Source: Chamaecrista fasciculata (lineage: Eukaryota > Streptophyta > Magnoliopsida > Fabales > Fabaceae). Taken from it: a DNA stretch of 64,000 nucleotides. Below the pieces are notes generated by a model. The model did not search any database. It was not told where the DNA came from and saw only the letters and a program-made list of their open reading frames with translations. The stretch's first letter is position 1; each line of letters begins with the position of its first letter. This document shows positions 51,125 to 62,562 of the stretch, piece after piece. The DNA is taken from assembly GCA_003254925.1 (NCBI GenBank), contig QANZ01029126.1, forward strand, positions 1 through 64,000, given 5' to 3'. A program made the position numbers and the translations under genes.

Positions 51125-51370
51125 TAAATAATGTTGTTTAGAACTACTTTTCTCCCATATTGACTTAGTGGACAACGTATAACATGTCACTAAATGCAGC
51201 ACTTGATGACTTTGTAGCTTAAAGCAAAGTTGATATATATACTTTATTAGACGAAAGTGAAGTTTTAAATATCTCTAACGTTCATATATATCTTTTCAAT
51301 TCAAAAGCTGGTGTAGATAGGAATGGGACAAAAGTATATATGTGGCTCATATATATATATATATATATAT

Positions 51371-51788
51371 AGGGGCGGAGCCAGGATTTTTGGTTAGGGG
51401 GTCGAAATTTTTTTTTGGCCAACATTTTATTTTAGTCTTCAATTTTTACTCAAAAATTTGTTTTGGTCCCTAATATTTTTTGAGAACCTTCGGGTTTGAA
51501 ACGAGAGGAATATGATCACATTCAATAGTTAAAGACCAATTATAAAATTTTTAGGAAAAGTTAAGGACCAAAACAGAACTAAAAATATTAAGGATCAAAA
51601 TGGAACTCTTGGTAATCATTAAGGACCAAAATAAGATATTGGCCTATTCTTTTTTCTATATATTTTAATAATATAAGAAAATATATAAGTTGGATAAAAA
51701 AGATATAAAATTGTTAGGAAAAAAATCTCAATATTGCAGCCATATATGAAATATAAGATAAAAAAGATATCGGCTACAATATATACAA
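51371..51788. mobile_element. hAT-like element, left part (interrupted by a Helitron)
   Basis: Begins TAGGGGCGGAGCCAGGATTT inside an (AT)n tract, a terminus I associate with plant hAT-type elements. The matching right-hand part may be 54290-54577 (ggccatat, gggctcgaaccc, ggcccctgctggccc motifs), which would mean the Helitron at 51789-54289 inserted into it. That link is inference, and the right part contains an N. Confidence 0.4.
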
Positions 51789-52635
51789 CTAGGGGCTTGG
51801 CGTGCCCGATGTAACGTTTGAACTAATTTAAAGTTAAAGATAAAATAAGATCTCTATATTGATAAATAATTAAATCTTAATTTAGACAATGACATTGAAA
51901 TAAAATACAATACTTAAAATAATGTATGCTATATAATTTACATTGAGCTAGATATTTATTAATTAGTTATTTTCATATCCAATTTTTTCTCTGCTCTTGA
52001 AGCCATCATCCTAAACATGTAACATTTGAAATGATTTAAAGTTAAAGATTACATAAAATTCTTATATTGATAAGTAACTAAATTGTAATTTTGACTATGA
52101 TATTGAAATCAAATATAATACTTAAATAATGCATACTCTATAACTTACATCAAGTGTCTTAAATTTCTGAAACATTTAATTTAATCAATTTAGCTAAATA
52201 TTTATTTATCAGTTATTATAATTTTCAACTATTTTTCTGCTATTAAAGCCACACATGCTAAACATGTCAAAAAATTGAGAAGCATCAGTTAAAATTTAAT
52301 AAACACAATTAAGATAAATATATTAATAAAATAATGAGATCAAATGAAACTCACCTAGTTATGAACTTATGATACCATAGTTCTTTAAACATGTATTGAT
52401 TAAAGAACTTTTCACACTTGAATTACTCGAGATCATAATAAATAATAAATAAATCTTTTTTCACTTAAAATATCAAAGATGACAAAAATTATATAATTTT
52501 ATCTCTAATCTTAAAAATGCATATTTCTTCCTTTGCATGAATAACACGCCTACAATATAATTTCTACTAGCAATAAAATAAATTAAAATCTTAACATGAG
52601 TCAAATAGACTAAATTTTTTTTGTACATACATTTC

Positions 52636-53890
52636 GGCTCCGTTCGTTTGCGCTTATAATAAAATCTGCTCTGATTATAATCAGAGTATGGTTATAATCA
52701 AAGTTGATTATTTGTGTATTGGTGTTTGGATGAGAGTTGATTATTTGGTGTGAAATTATTAAAATGGGTATGTAATGATTGTGGTTGGTAGATAGAAAGG
52801 TAAGGAAATTGATAAATTATATAGGGGTAGAAATGAAAGAAAAAGTTGGAAAAAGTAGGAAAAATTAAGATGTGATTTGATTATAATCAAAGTGTGTTTG
52901 GATGTGATTGTTGCTTATAAAAAAAATCAGATTATGTCACTGTTTACCTCGGGAAGCGTGAAAATTTGATTATAATCATATGCAACTTTTGAGATGATTA
53001 TTTTGTTTGGTCGACCAAACTCATTTTGCCTACGAAATGGTGGACTAAAAGGACTAAATTGTATTAATTTCCCTCACCCAAGCCTCGACATTTGGTCCAT
53101 CGAGCGATAAAATAGTGGACTGTTTGACATAAGATGAGAGAGAAAAGAAAAACAGATTCGGACCCGAAACAAATATCTAATCTGCCATAATCCATTCTCT
53201 CTCTCGTCTCTCTATGGTCTCTCTCACTCTCCAATCCGTTAGGTCTCCTCCTCCTTCCGATTATCCTTCTCCTCACCATTCAGTTTGTCTCCTCCGAACG
53301 CGGCTCTTTCATCTCCTCATTTCTCCACCGGCGAACCCGATTCCAACCACCGTGTCACCGGCTTCCTCATCCTCCTCCTCTTCCTTCTCTACAATCGCAT
53401 CCCCATCTTCGGCGGTGACGATTCCGACGACTGAACAGTTTCGACCGTCGACGGATCTGATTTCCACTGGGTTCCACAGCCTCTGACCTTTTCTTTTTTT
53501 GTTGTTTGGATTTGTATTATTTAACATTTGTATTATTCCCACCGTCTCCATAAAATTTGCTTTGATCATTGGTGGTGAAAATTGCTATTTTCATCGTTGA
53601 ACAGTAACTCAAATGAGATGGGAGAGTGAGATAAGACATGAACAAATGGCAGAAAATCAAAGAGAGACGAATGAGTATTTACACTTTAGCCCAACACAAA
53701 AATGAGTATTTACAAATTGGCCCAATATTGAGGTAAATGACCATTTTGCCCTTGTGATTGGTGATTGATTGTATTAGAGTATAGGTAATTATAGGTATAT
53801 ATATGGGTATAAGTGTAATAGAGTGTGTTTGATTATTAAAAAATCATGATTATAATTTGATCAGAAAAAAAAAACACAAACGAACATGCT
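52636..53890. mobile_element. Probable Harbinger/other TIR element nested in the Helitron
   Basis: Ends GGCTCCGTTCGTTTGCG and CACAAACGAACATGC are imperfect inverted repeats, and GATTATAATC motifs crowd both ends. Exact ends and a TSD could not be fixed. It encloses a CT/GC-richer block with frames on both strands (53214-53486 plus, 53309-53569 minus). Confidence 0.45.
53214..53486 (+). other. Ser/Pro/Thr-rich open frame inside the nested element, 90 codons
   Basis: The block has higher GC and a Pro/Ser-rich translation on plus; the minus frame 53309-53569 is acidic at its end (KEEEEDEEAGD). I recognise no family in either. It could be a captured 5' coding fragment of a host gene or simply CT-rich sequence. 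Confidence 0.25.
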
Positions 53891-54289
53891 TATTACGATT
53901 ATAATCAGAGTTACTGTCATGTGTAATCCACAATGAACTTCAAGATTCTTTAGTAAAGACATGAAGAAAGATCACCTATAAGTCATAGGAAGAGTTACTG
54001 TGTCGTGTATAATTATCGAGATATATAGATAGGCACAAATGGAGAAGAAATGGCATGTGGACGGGCAGAAGAGGATGTGAAGGAGAGAAGACGTGGAGAG
54101 GGAGAGCAGTTATCGATAGTTATGGTTCATGTACGTGTGTGCAATCCATATATTGTGGAGAGGGAGAGTGGCTGGATGAAAATTACAATATAGTCCATGA
54201 GGGTTTAATTTTTAATTGTTTTTTGTATTTTTGAAATTGCTTAATTTTGACCGACCATAAACACCTTTAGGCATATAATATAGTATAGA

Positions 54290-54678
54290 TATAGATACAG
54301 ATGAAAATATATAGCTACAATATTGTCCTAGGAAAAGAAATAGATACACTGTTTTAAAAAAGTGAAAAACAGAGGGCTCGAACCCACACCATCAAATACA
54401 TTCATAATGCATTTACCATTTTGGCAAGGGCCATATATGATTAATCAATGCATACTTATACGTAATATACAAAATTCATGCCCCCCTCCCTCCACCCCCG
54501 TATATATATTTCAAGAGATTCAATAATTTTCCATTAAAAAAAAAANGGGGCATGGCCCCTGCTGGCCCTCAAGGTCTCATTACTTTAACAAAGTTTGATC
54601 TACCAATTCATATAATTATACTTCGAAATAAAACACTTAGTTCTAAGAGCAATCAATGAATAAACATAATTAAATAAC
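54290..54678. other. Mixed TE remnants around a single-N join (54546)
   Basis: Contains the candidate right part of the hAT-like element (up to about 54577) and an N after a poly-A tract. No gene. Confidence 0.4.
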
Positions 54679-55240
54679 TGTTGGAGATTGTGCCCTAGGG
54701 CCAATCATTTTATGTGTATATATGTTTTGAACATATTTATTAATTTATGGAGATAAATTAATGTGTTACCATATTATTAGCATGTTTACTATGATAGCAT
54801 CACGATTTCTCCAAGAGAGAGAGAGAAATCGTGTTGTCCATAGTTAGGGTCATGTGAGAGTGAAATCAAGAGACCCTTCTCTTGATTATTGCGCCACCTT
54901 TATCAAAAGATCAAGAATTGTTCTTGATAGTTTGCCTTGGTTCAAGAACTGTTCTTGATCACCAAGAACTGTAGATTGAAGTTCCCTTGTTATTTTGGAG
55001 AAAAGAACAGAAGGCTAGCACCTTGGTGCCAACAAACTGCTTGTGTGGATTACCGGCGGAGGAAGGACGCGTCAAGTATACTTCTCAACTCGCGGACCCG
55101 ATTGCACTGATTGTAATTTGGTAAATTTCTTCCTTCACTAATATAATTGTTGATAGTGGATCCTGGAAGGAATCATAGGGAAGCCAAAATTTTTATTTTA
55201 CCGTGTTTTTCCGCTGCGCCGACCCTATGATTTCCCAACA
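54679..55240 (+). mobile_element. Ty1/copia 5' LTR (562 bp)
   Basis: Starts TGTTGG and ends CCCAACA, a short terminal inversion, followed one base later by the primer-binding site. Contains two near-palindromes, TCAAGAATTGTTCTTGA and TCAAGAACTGTTCTTGA (about 54909-54961). A 34-bp relative of its start lies at 2799-2832. No 3' LTR is present in the window. Confidence 0.9.
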
Positions 55241-55241
55241 G

Positions 55242-55253
55242 TGGTATCAGAGC
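55242..55253 (+). other. Primer-binding site of the copia element
   Basis: TGGTATCAGAGC is complementary to the 3' end of initiator methionine tRNA, the standard plant copia primer. Confidence 0.95.
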
Positions 55254-56797
55254 CACGCTACTCATAATTATATCAGTTTGTGTGATTATACATGTGATGT
55301 ATGATTAGATGTTTACAGCTTTACAATCGTATGCTAAGTTTTGCGAAAATTGCCACCACATATGTTTTGGAACTTTATCTAATGAATTGGTGCAAAACTG
55401 TATGTATGAGATACATAAAAATCAATGGGATTGATTTGGAAAATTTCTTAAAATTTTGAGTCTTGATCGAACCATATGTACATATTTTAATTAAAAATGT
55501 TTTAATTATAATATTTATAATTGGTCGAAATTTTAAATTATGAATTTTTAATTTTGGACCAATAATTCGAATTCTTGAATTTTAATTATTGGTGCAAGAC
55601 TCAGTTTTAAGAAGGCATGTTAAATTGCACAAGCCCTAAATTGAAAACAATTTGAAAAATCATTTTTCTTATGTGTTGTGATATGTCGTGTATATATTTG
55701 ATATATCTGAATTGTTCATGTATGATTGGGTATGGTGATTGGATATGGCTCTAGGCTTATTTTTGGTGAATACGGCCTGCGTGTCGTCTCCCTAAATTCT
55801 TGATGTAATTTTATTTTTAATTTTACACCTCAATGTAAAAGAGGTCTTTCCCAATGTAATTTTATTTTTCTTTTTTTTAGAAAATTCCCTCTTTGGCTTG
55901 AGGGGATTTAGGGTAGATGGGCCATATCCAAGCACGGTTAATTTTATGCATTTAGTTATTTTGTATGAGATGCAAATGGCGCTAGATGTATGTTTTAGGG
56001 TGGCGAAAATTTAACATGAAAATTTTAAAATATTACGCATTATAACATATACGATACGTGCGTAGAATTTTGTATGAGATACAGAATTCGTACATGTGTC
56101 TTAAATGTATGCGATACATGGGGCGAAGACACATGACACAAATCGTTCAATTTTAAATGAGATTTGAAATTGAATTTTAAAACGGAACTTTAAAATTAAA
56201 CCCTTTTAAAAATCTTAAGTTTTAATGCTATCAATAAAACACCTTGTTGAAATCTTGTTCATCGCGGAGCGGTGATCGCCTACGCGACACGTATCTGCCT
56301 TGACCTTGAGGAGACACGGGAGAATGGGAGACTCGACGTGACGCCTCGTTGAAATCTCAGTTTATTGAATGCGGTGATCGCCTACGCGACACGTGTTTAG
56401 TGGGCCTTGATGATATGGGGGTTGGGCCTTGGCCTCGTTGTTTTGAGCCTAGCCATTCACAAGTTTTATTGTGTGACTTAATGGGGTTATCAAAAAGGTT
56501 TTGGACCTCAAGGCATTAGATGGGATAAACATGCCATAATAAGTATCATATGATGATACAGTCCCATAAAGATCTAAGAGTCACATAAGATGTGATTGGT
56601 AAGGAGTTACCTACCTAAATAACCTAAGGGTGCATGATCGCCTACGCGACGGTAAACTTTGGTGAAATATGGGTCTTAGCCACTAATAATAATTTTACTG
56701 GGTTTTATAAAATGGTGGATATATTTTTCCTGCTAATTAAACATTTCATATCTTAAATTGTAGAATCAATGGCAACAAATAGTTCAACACTATCACT
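55254..56797 (+). mobile_element. Copia leader and gag start, cut by the N gap
   Basis: A 1.5-kb untranslated leader holds three copies of GATCGCCTACGCGAC (56273-56287, 56377-56391, 56636-56650). At 56769 an ATG opens MATNSSTLS before the gap, a plausible gag start for this retrotransposon family. Protease, integrase, RT and RNase H are not present after the gap, so the element is incomplete or misassembled. Confidence 0.65.
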
Positions 56798-57076
56798 NNN
56801 NNNNNNNNNNNNNNNNNNNNNNNNNNNNNNNNNNNNNNNNNNNNNNNNNNNNNNNNNNNNNNNNNNNNNNNNNNNNNNNNNNNNNNNNNNNNNNNNNNNN
56901 NNNNNNNNNNNNNNNNNNNNNNNNNNNNNNNNNNNNNNNNNNNNNNNNNNNNNNNNNNNNNNNNNNNNNNNNNNNNNNNNNNNNNNNNNNNNNNNNNNNN
57001 NNNNNNNNNNNNNNNNNNNNNNNNNNNNNNNNNNNNNNNNNNNNNNNNNNNNNNNNNNNNNNNNNNNNNNNNNNNN
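56798..57076. other. Assembly gap, 279 N
   Basis: Undetermined bases; frames called through it are meaningless. Confidence 1.
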
Positions 57077-57743
57077 AATAATTAATAAAGCACACATCCA
57101 AAACAATGAATGGTGGATTTGTCAACATAAATTAATGCTCCAACTTATATATAGGACACGACATGTTTGATCTCATCCATACAAATTTTATCAATTTGTT
57201 ACCCTCTGAGAACCAATATTAATTATTATATATTATACGTTTCTTTTATGGAATATTCGTTTTTAATTACTTTAAACTTCTATTAGTTAAATTGTTCCTA
57301 AAATTGTGTATAAAAAATTGTTTCTAAAATTATATTCTTATTTAAAAATATGTGTGAATTGTTTTAAAGAGATTTAACAATAGTGCTCTTAAAAGGTATA
57401 TATTATTATATTTAAAAATTAAAAACTACCTAAAAATAATTTTTATAAAATCTTATGATAATTTTCATTTTCAAAAGTATAATAATAATTCTTATAAAAT
57501 CTTATGGTTATTGTTAAAAAAAGGTTTCAGAACTTATATATACAGAAATCTGAAAAAAAATGCATGCTAATGTGGAATTCACTGAATGTGAAAGTAATTT
57601 AATGACAATAAAAACCCTACCTTTTATGATCTGCAAAGAAAAGCATTGATGCATTTTGCAACTGTTTCATTACTTTTAAATATGATAGTTTAATATACGC
57701 ACATGGTATATAACTATATATTAAACTATTTGACTTATTTTTT
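57077..57743. other. Non-genic AT-rich stretch after the gap
   Basis: No retrotransposon coding sequence resumes here, and nothing else is recognised. Confidence 0.4.
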
Positions 57744-57752
57744 TAATAAATA

Positions 57753-58171
57753 GGGTAAATTACACTTTGGCACCCTGTGGTTTAACCCTATTTCACTTTG
57801 GTACCATGTGGTTTGAAACCTGACACTTTGGTACTTCTGTGGTATTCTCTATTAAAACTTTGGTATCCTTTGGATCTATTTTGTAATATTAATCATAACA
57901 AATTTTGCAAAAATTACATATTGACCCCAAAAAATTTTCAAAAAATTACAAATAGGTCCTTCGATACATATTATTTAGGGACTAAAATGAAAACTTTTAA
58001 AAAAATTGGGGTCAATATGTAATTTTTCAAAATTTGTTATAATTAAAATTACAAAATTTTTTCAAAGTGTTAATGGAGAATACCACAGGGTACCAAAGTG
58101 TCAGGTTTCAAACCACAGGGTACCAAAGTGAAATAGGGCCAAACCATATAGTATCAAAGTGTAATTTACCC
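57753..58171. mobile_element. MULE-type fold-back MITE (419 bp) with exact 9-bp TSD
   Basis: Ends GGGTAAATTACACTTTGG and CAAAGTGTAATTTACCC are inverted, and most of each half pairs with the other (TTTCACTTTGGTACCATGTG, AACCTGACACTTTGGTAC, GTGGTATTCTCTATTAA and complements). Flanked by taataaata at 57744-57752 and 58172-58180. Non-coding. Confidence 0.92.
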
Positions 58172-58753
58172 TAATAAATAAATACTAAAAATGAAATGCT
58201 TTTCAAAACGTTTTTTTCATACATAATATCAAAATATGAATTACAGATTAAGGCATTAAATTAGCCCTTCAAGAAATTGATTTGCAATCAAAAACCCATT
58301 TAAAAATTAGATTAGGTCAATTGAGTTACCGTTAATGACAAAATAAGGCAACTGAATCTGTAAAAAAAAAAATTAAATATATATATATATATATATTTAA
58401 AATTAAAGTTGCAGCATGCCATAGGAATAGTATTTTTTACACAAACACGTGCAACGCGTGCTCCTTACACCAAATCAGGCCTCTTCAACCGACATTAATT
58501 TGTTATCAAAGTCTCTGTCATTATTTATTTATTTATAAATACCGTTTGAAAAGGCTTTTATATAAAAATCAAGAATTAAATATTGATGATCAAAAATTAT
58601 TTTTTTCAATAATACACAAACAATTGTCACAAAAGCTAAAAGAAAAATTAATTAGGTGTGACCCACATTCTAGGATTGCAAGTCTGAAGTCACTTATGAT
58701 GACCAATTATACAGTGCATGTGGCACTACATGAATCTTAATTTTTTTTTTTCA
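58172..58753. other. Non-genic stretch between two MITEs
   Basis: AT-rich with (AT)n near 58376-58398. The motif ACACGTGCAACGCGTGC (58445-58461) resembles a Helitron 3' hairpin but lacks a CTAG end. Confidence 0.4.
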
Positions 58754-59295
58754 GGTAAATTATACAAAAGCTCTTGGTACTTTGGGTTATTCTGACATCG
58801 AGGCCCTGTGATTTGAAAAGTGGCAACATTGGGAACTGAGGTTTATACCGTTAGTAAAAAAGGTTTATTCCCTAACTATTAATTTTTTATGTATTTGACT
58901 CCATATTTCTATGAGGAAGAGACTTTGACGCAAAAATAGAAAATTTTCGGGAACTTTAACTCTAGCTATGGAAAAATTTTCTGATTTGACAGAATTTGAG
59001 GGATCCTTTTACAATTATATTCAACCAATTTTCAATAGCTAGAGGGAAAGTCCCAAAAAATTTTCTATTTTTGCATCCAAATCCCTCCCTTATAAAAACA
59101 AGGAGTCATATGCGTAGAAAATTAATATTTAGGGTCTCAAAATGGCATTTTAGCCCAGGTTTTTGTTAAATTTTGGATGAGAACCCTTTTCTGCTAATAG
59201 AACAAACCTCAGTCCCTCAAATTGTCACTTTTCAAACCACATGGACCCCATCTCAAAATACCCCAAACCACAAGGACCTTCTATGTAATTTACCC
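58754..59295. mobile_element. Fold-back MITE, MULE-like (542 bp)
   Basis: Left GGTAAATTATACAAAAGCTC and right TTCTATGTAATTTACCC plus inner blocks (GATTTGAAAAGTGGCAACA; AATTGTCACTTTTCAAACC) are inverted. A TSD cannot be read because both sides are poly-T. Confidence 0.75.
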
Positions 59296-59315
59296 TAATT
59301 TTTTTTCTTTTTGTA

Positions 59316-59931
59316 AATTACAATCAACGTCCATGCAATTTAGTTCGATCTCACTTTAGTATTGTGTGGTTCAAAAAGTCTTACTCTTGATATTTGTGGT
59401 TTGCACCTTTAATTTAGTATTTAGGGTACCTATCGGTTTTGCTCTGTCAATTTTAACAGAAAATGTCATGTGTTGCTAACGTGCCACTGACGTGGCTTAA
59501 TCTTAGCCATAAATTTCTACTGCATCTTAGTAGTCGATTTCTATTGCATATTAGCTATTGATTTCTCTTGCAATTTTATCTATTGGTTTTCATTCCAAGT
59601 TAAATATTCATTTTGGTCCTCAAACTATGGGGTAAGTTTCATTTTTATCCTCAAACTTTCACATTTGTCTCATTTTGGTCTCTAAAATGTGATTTTATCG
59701 ACCTTTCACCAATTATGAATAACGGTGAAAATTTGATAAAATTACATTTTTAGCTCAAAAAACAAAACAATTGTGAAGATTTGAGCACCAAAACGGAATA
59801 AAAAATAGTTTCATGACCAAAATGAAAATTACCCCATAGTTTGAGGACCAAAATTTTGATTTTTTTTACTAAGTCATATGAGTGGCACGTGACATATACC
59901 ATTAGAAATTGACGGAACAAAACCGTAGGTA
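59316..59931. mobile_element. Third fold-back, truncated on the right by an hAT-like fragment
   Basis: 59428-59500 (ACCTATCGGTTTTGCTCTGT ... ACGTGCCACT) pairs with 59880-59931 (AGTGGCACGTGACATA ... ACAAAACCGTAGGTA). The outer arms are lost where 'taggggtgagtaaccc' begins. Confidence 0.55.
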
Positions 59932-60105
59932 GGGGTGAGTAACCCAACCTGTGAGCTCGCGGAAACCAACCCAACCCGCAGCTATGGGTCGGTTGGGTTG
60001 GTTTGGGTTCGCAGGTTGGTTGGGTCCAAAATTTTCAACCCATACACTTGCGGATTCGTAGTTTCTCAACCCAACCCAACCCAACCCAACCCGCGAGCCA
60101 CATAT
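59932..60105. mobile_element. hAT-type MITE fragment rich in AACCC/GGGTT
   Basis: Begins TAGGGGTGAGTAACCC and holds the AACCCAACCC / GGGTTGGGTT palindromic core of the complete element at 62563-63141, but lacks a right terminus (no CACCCCTA). Confidence 0.6.
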
Positions 60106-60339
60106 AAATTTTATTTATGTTTATGTTTTTTTATGTATTTATATTTTTAGTTCTTTATAAATAAGATAATTTGACTTTAAAATTTACATAATTATATATA
60201 TGTATTACATTTATATATGCTATGGAGTACATTTTAATTGATTTATATTTATATATATAAAATCTATATANCTTATTCAGTTTTAATATTTCTTATACTT
60301 TCTCTTATTTTGGAAGATCTCGTTGGCATAAAAAATCCC
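60106..60339. other. AT-rich stretch with single-N join at 60271
   Basis: No gene. Confidence 0.4.
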
Positions 60340-60640
60340 ATGTTTGGTGAAGGTCGTTGCAGGGTGGTGTGTCGAGCAAGAGCCACTGCTCGACGTTGGA
60401 CTACTTTTGAACGCAAGTATTGTGGAGCAGAGCGTGAAATCGTACGATTCTCGACATCTTCAGCGGCAGAGGTCCCTGCCTCAACTCGCCGGTCTGCGCC
60501 GTCAACGTCACGTCCGACGACTCCGCTCTACACCACGGCTGATACTGAAACGACACCTTGGCGTTGAACATTGTCGTGTAGGAAGCTCTGACGGCTCTTT
60601 ACTTGCTGATGGGATGGGGATAAAGATTGCTAGCTCGTAG
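60340..60640 (-). other. GC-rich island with a short minus-strand frame, unidentified
   Basis: A 300-bp block much richer in GC than its surroundings. On the minus strand 60571-60401 encodes 56 residues starting MFNAKVSFQYQPWCRAES and ending HALLHNTCVQK; the codon choice looks gene-like. Plus-strand frames (60238-60567, 60344-60640) are Arg/Thr-rich and less convincing. This may be an exon captured by a transposon, possibly the CACTA element ending at 61201. I do not recognise the source gene. Confidence 0.35.
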
Positions 60641-60839
60641 GGTTGTAGTTTAATCCTTGTTTTTTGGGAATGAGGTTGTACTTTACTCTTCTTTTTTGGC
60701 CTTAGGTTGTAATTTAGTCCTTGGCAATGAAATAATTAATGTAAACTGAAATGTTTTTTAAGTTGTAATTATATATATAAATGATTTGATTTATACAACT
60801 TTTTCATTATATTTTCATATTTTAGTGTAAAATAAAATT

Positions 60840-61201
60840 TTAAATTTCCCCCAAAATTTTACAAAAAATAAATTTCCCTCCAAAATCATGTCTCAAGTTT
60901 CTTCCAATATTTTTATAGAATTTTAATTTATTCTTTTTTAAAAAATATTTCCAACCGAAAGAGTGTAAAAAATGAGACAAAAATGGTTTTTTGGGTGCTA
61001 ATATTACAACCAACTTTTGGTTATAAACATATTGGTTGGAAATTATTTCGGTTGGAATTCGGTTGCCAATAATATTTCCGACCAGCCAAAATGCATCTGA
61101 TTTGTTTGGTTGGAATTCGGTTGTAATCATCCTATTACCAACCGATTTTCATTGTATACCAACTACATTGGTGGTAGGAATTTGATATGTTTCTTGTAGT
61201 G
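60840..61201. mobile_element. Right end of a CACTA (En/Spm-type) transposon
   Basis: Ends TTTCTTGTAGTG (61190-61201), the complement of the CACTACAAGAAA terminus. Upstream are several GGTTGGAATTCGGTTG/ACCAACCGA-like subterminal repeats in both orientations (61000-61170), as CACTA elements carry. The partner left end (CACTACAAGAAA) was not found in the window. Confidence 0.75.
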
Positions 61202-62554
61202 AGAGCTTTACTGACTTTATTATCGGAGGTATCTCACAAAGACCCTTTCCTGTGATATATTATTTGCAAGATATTTAAACAGAGTCTCCTCCCAAAAATA
61301 AAACTCCGTCACCTTAACCTAATTCATCATATCTTTATTTTATCAATACAATTAAAAATCACTAGTGAATTTTATGTGTTTTAAAAGATATGTAAATGAA
61401 GTATAAATTTATTTAAAGGCTTCTAACTAGCTAATGCCTAAAGAGGAACTTGAATATAGTCACGTTGTAAGATTGTGATTTGTGATAGAGTGTTGATCAC
61501 AATAACGTACATGACATGATCAGTCCAAAAAAAAAAATAATAATAATAACGTACATGACAGTGCGTAGACATTTTTTTTTTTGGATCCAAAGTACGTATA
61601 CCTATATATGAAGAAAAGATATGAAAATATTATAGATGAATTGTGATATGAGAATCAAATGAAACTTTATTGTATTTTAGTGTAAGAATGACACAAAACA
61701 ATTGATGGAAACTTTAAATTTATTTTATATTACAATTCATACATTATCAAATTGAATAGACCAAGCTAAGATTTTTAAACCTACCGACACAATATCAATT
61801 AGAATAAATTAATTACTTAATCATATAATAGAAATCTCAATTTAATTTTTAAAAGATAAAAATTTTTAATTTTAATTGATTCTTAAAAGATGCATAACAA
61901 TCAATTAATTTAATTATTTTATTAAAATATTAATTTTAAATTCAATAACAAATATAATTTTTTTTAACATCAATCATTATAATTGAAATATCAATAAAAT
62001 TAAAAATTACTTTTATTTCATTATAAAATTAAAAATAGCAACTTTTAAAAAAGATAATTAAACTAATTATAATCATATTTTAAGGACTAATTTTTTTCTT
62101 TTAAAATTATATAGTCTTTTAATAACTAAATTATTGATTTACTTTTGAATAAAAACAGGTTCATATATCATCCAAATACGAAACATATTGATAACCTTGA
62201 GAGATATTTAATATATATAATTAAGATATTGAGGTTTGGGTACATGAAAAGTAGTCACAACCGCTAAACGTTGACGTTTCATCAACTATGAAGCGTATTG
62301 GTTGCACGTGCTACAGCAACTACTCGTCTTTCTCTATGTGTATCTTTCTCCTCTTCAAGTATATAATTTAGTGCCAATAATAATAATTGACTTGAAAAAA
62401 TTATTAATAGAAAAGACTTCTGCTAGGGCCTAGGGCCAATCTCAATTATTATATTATTAGTAATGAATAATAATAATTAGATTTTATGTCGGTTAGTTAT
62501 TTACTTATTTTAGTGTGAGGAAATCGACAATTTGGCAATGAAGCTTTGGTCAAT
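61202..62554. other. Non-genic AT-rich stretch
   Basis: 61501-61516 and 61545-61560 repeat 'aataacgtacatgaca'. 61850-62150 is decayed 'taattttaaaag' repeat. No gene. Confidence 0.4.
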
Positions 62555-62562
62555 CTTGTGAT

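Larger units (their letters stand above)
51789..54289 (-). mobile_element. Non-autonomous Helitron, minus strand (2.5 kb)
   Basis: On the minus strand it starts TCTATACTATATTATATG (54289 downwards) after an A and ends CACGCCAAGCCCCTAG (51789) before a T. Both ends match the 342-bp Helitron at 47980-48321. The interior carries a Harbinger-like insert (52636-53890) and no Rep/helicase frame, so it is non-autonomous. Confidence 0.72.

Noticed and set aside
56753..57170. Frames of 111-133 codons through the N gap
   Set aside because: Most residues are undetermined; only MATNSSTLS at 56769 has any support as a gag start.
58440..58465. ACACGTGCAACGCGTGC as a Helitron 3' end
   Set aside because: No CTAG follows on either strand and no matching 5' end was found.
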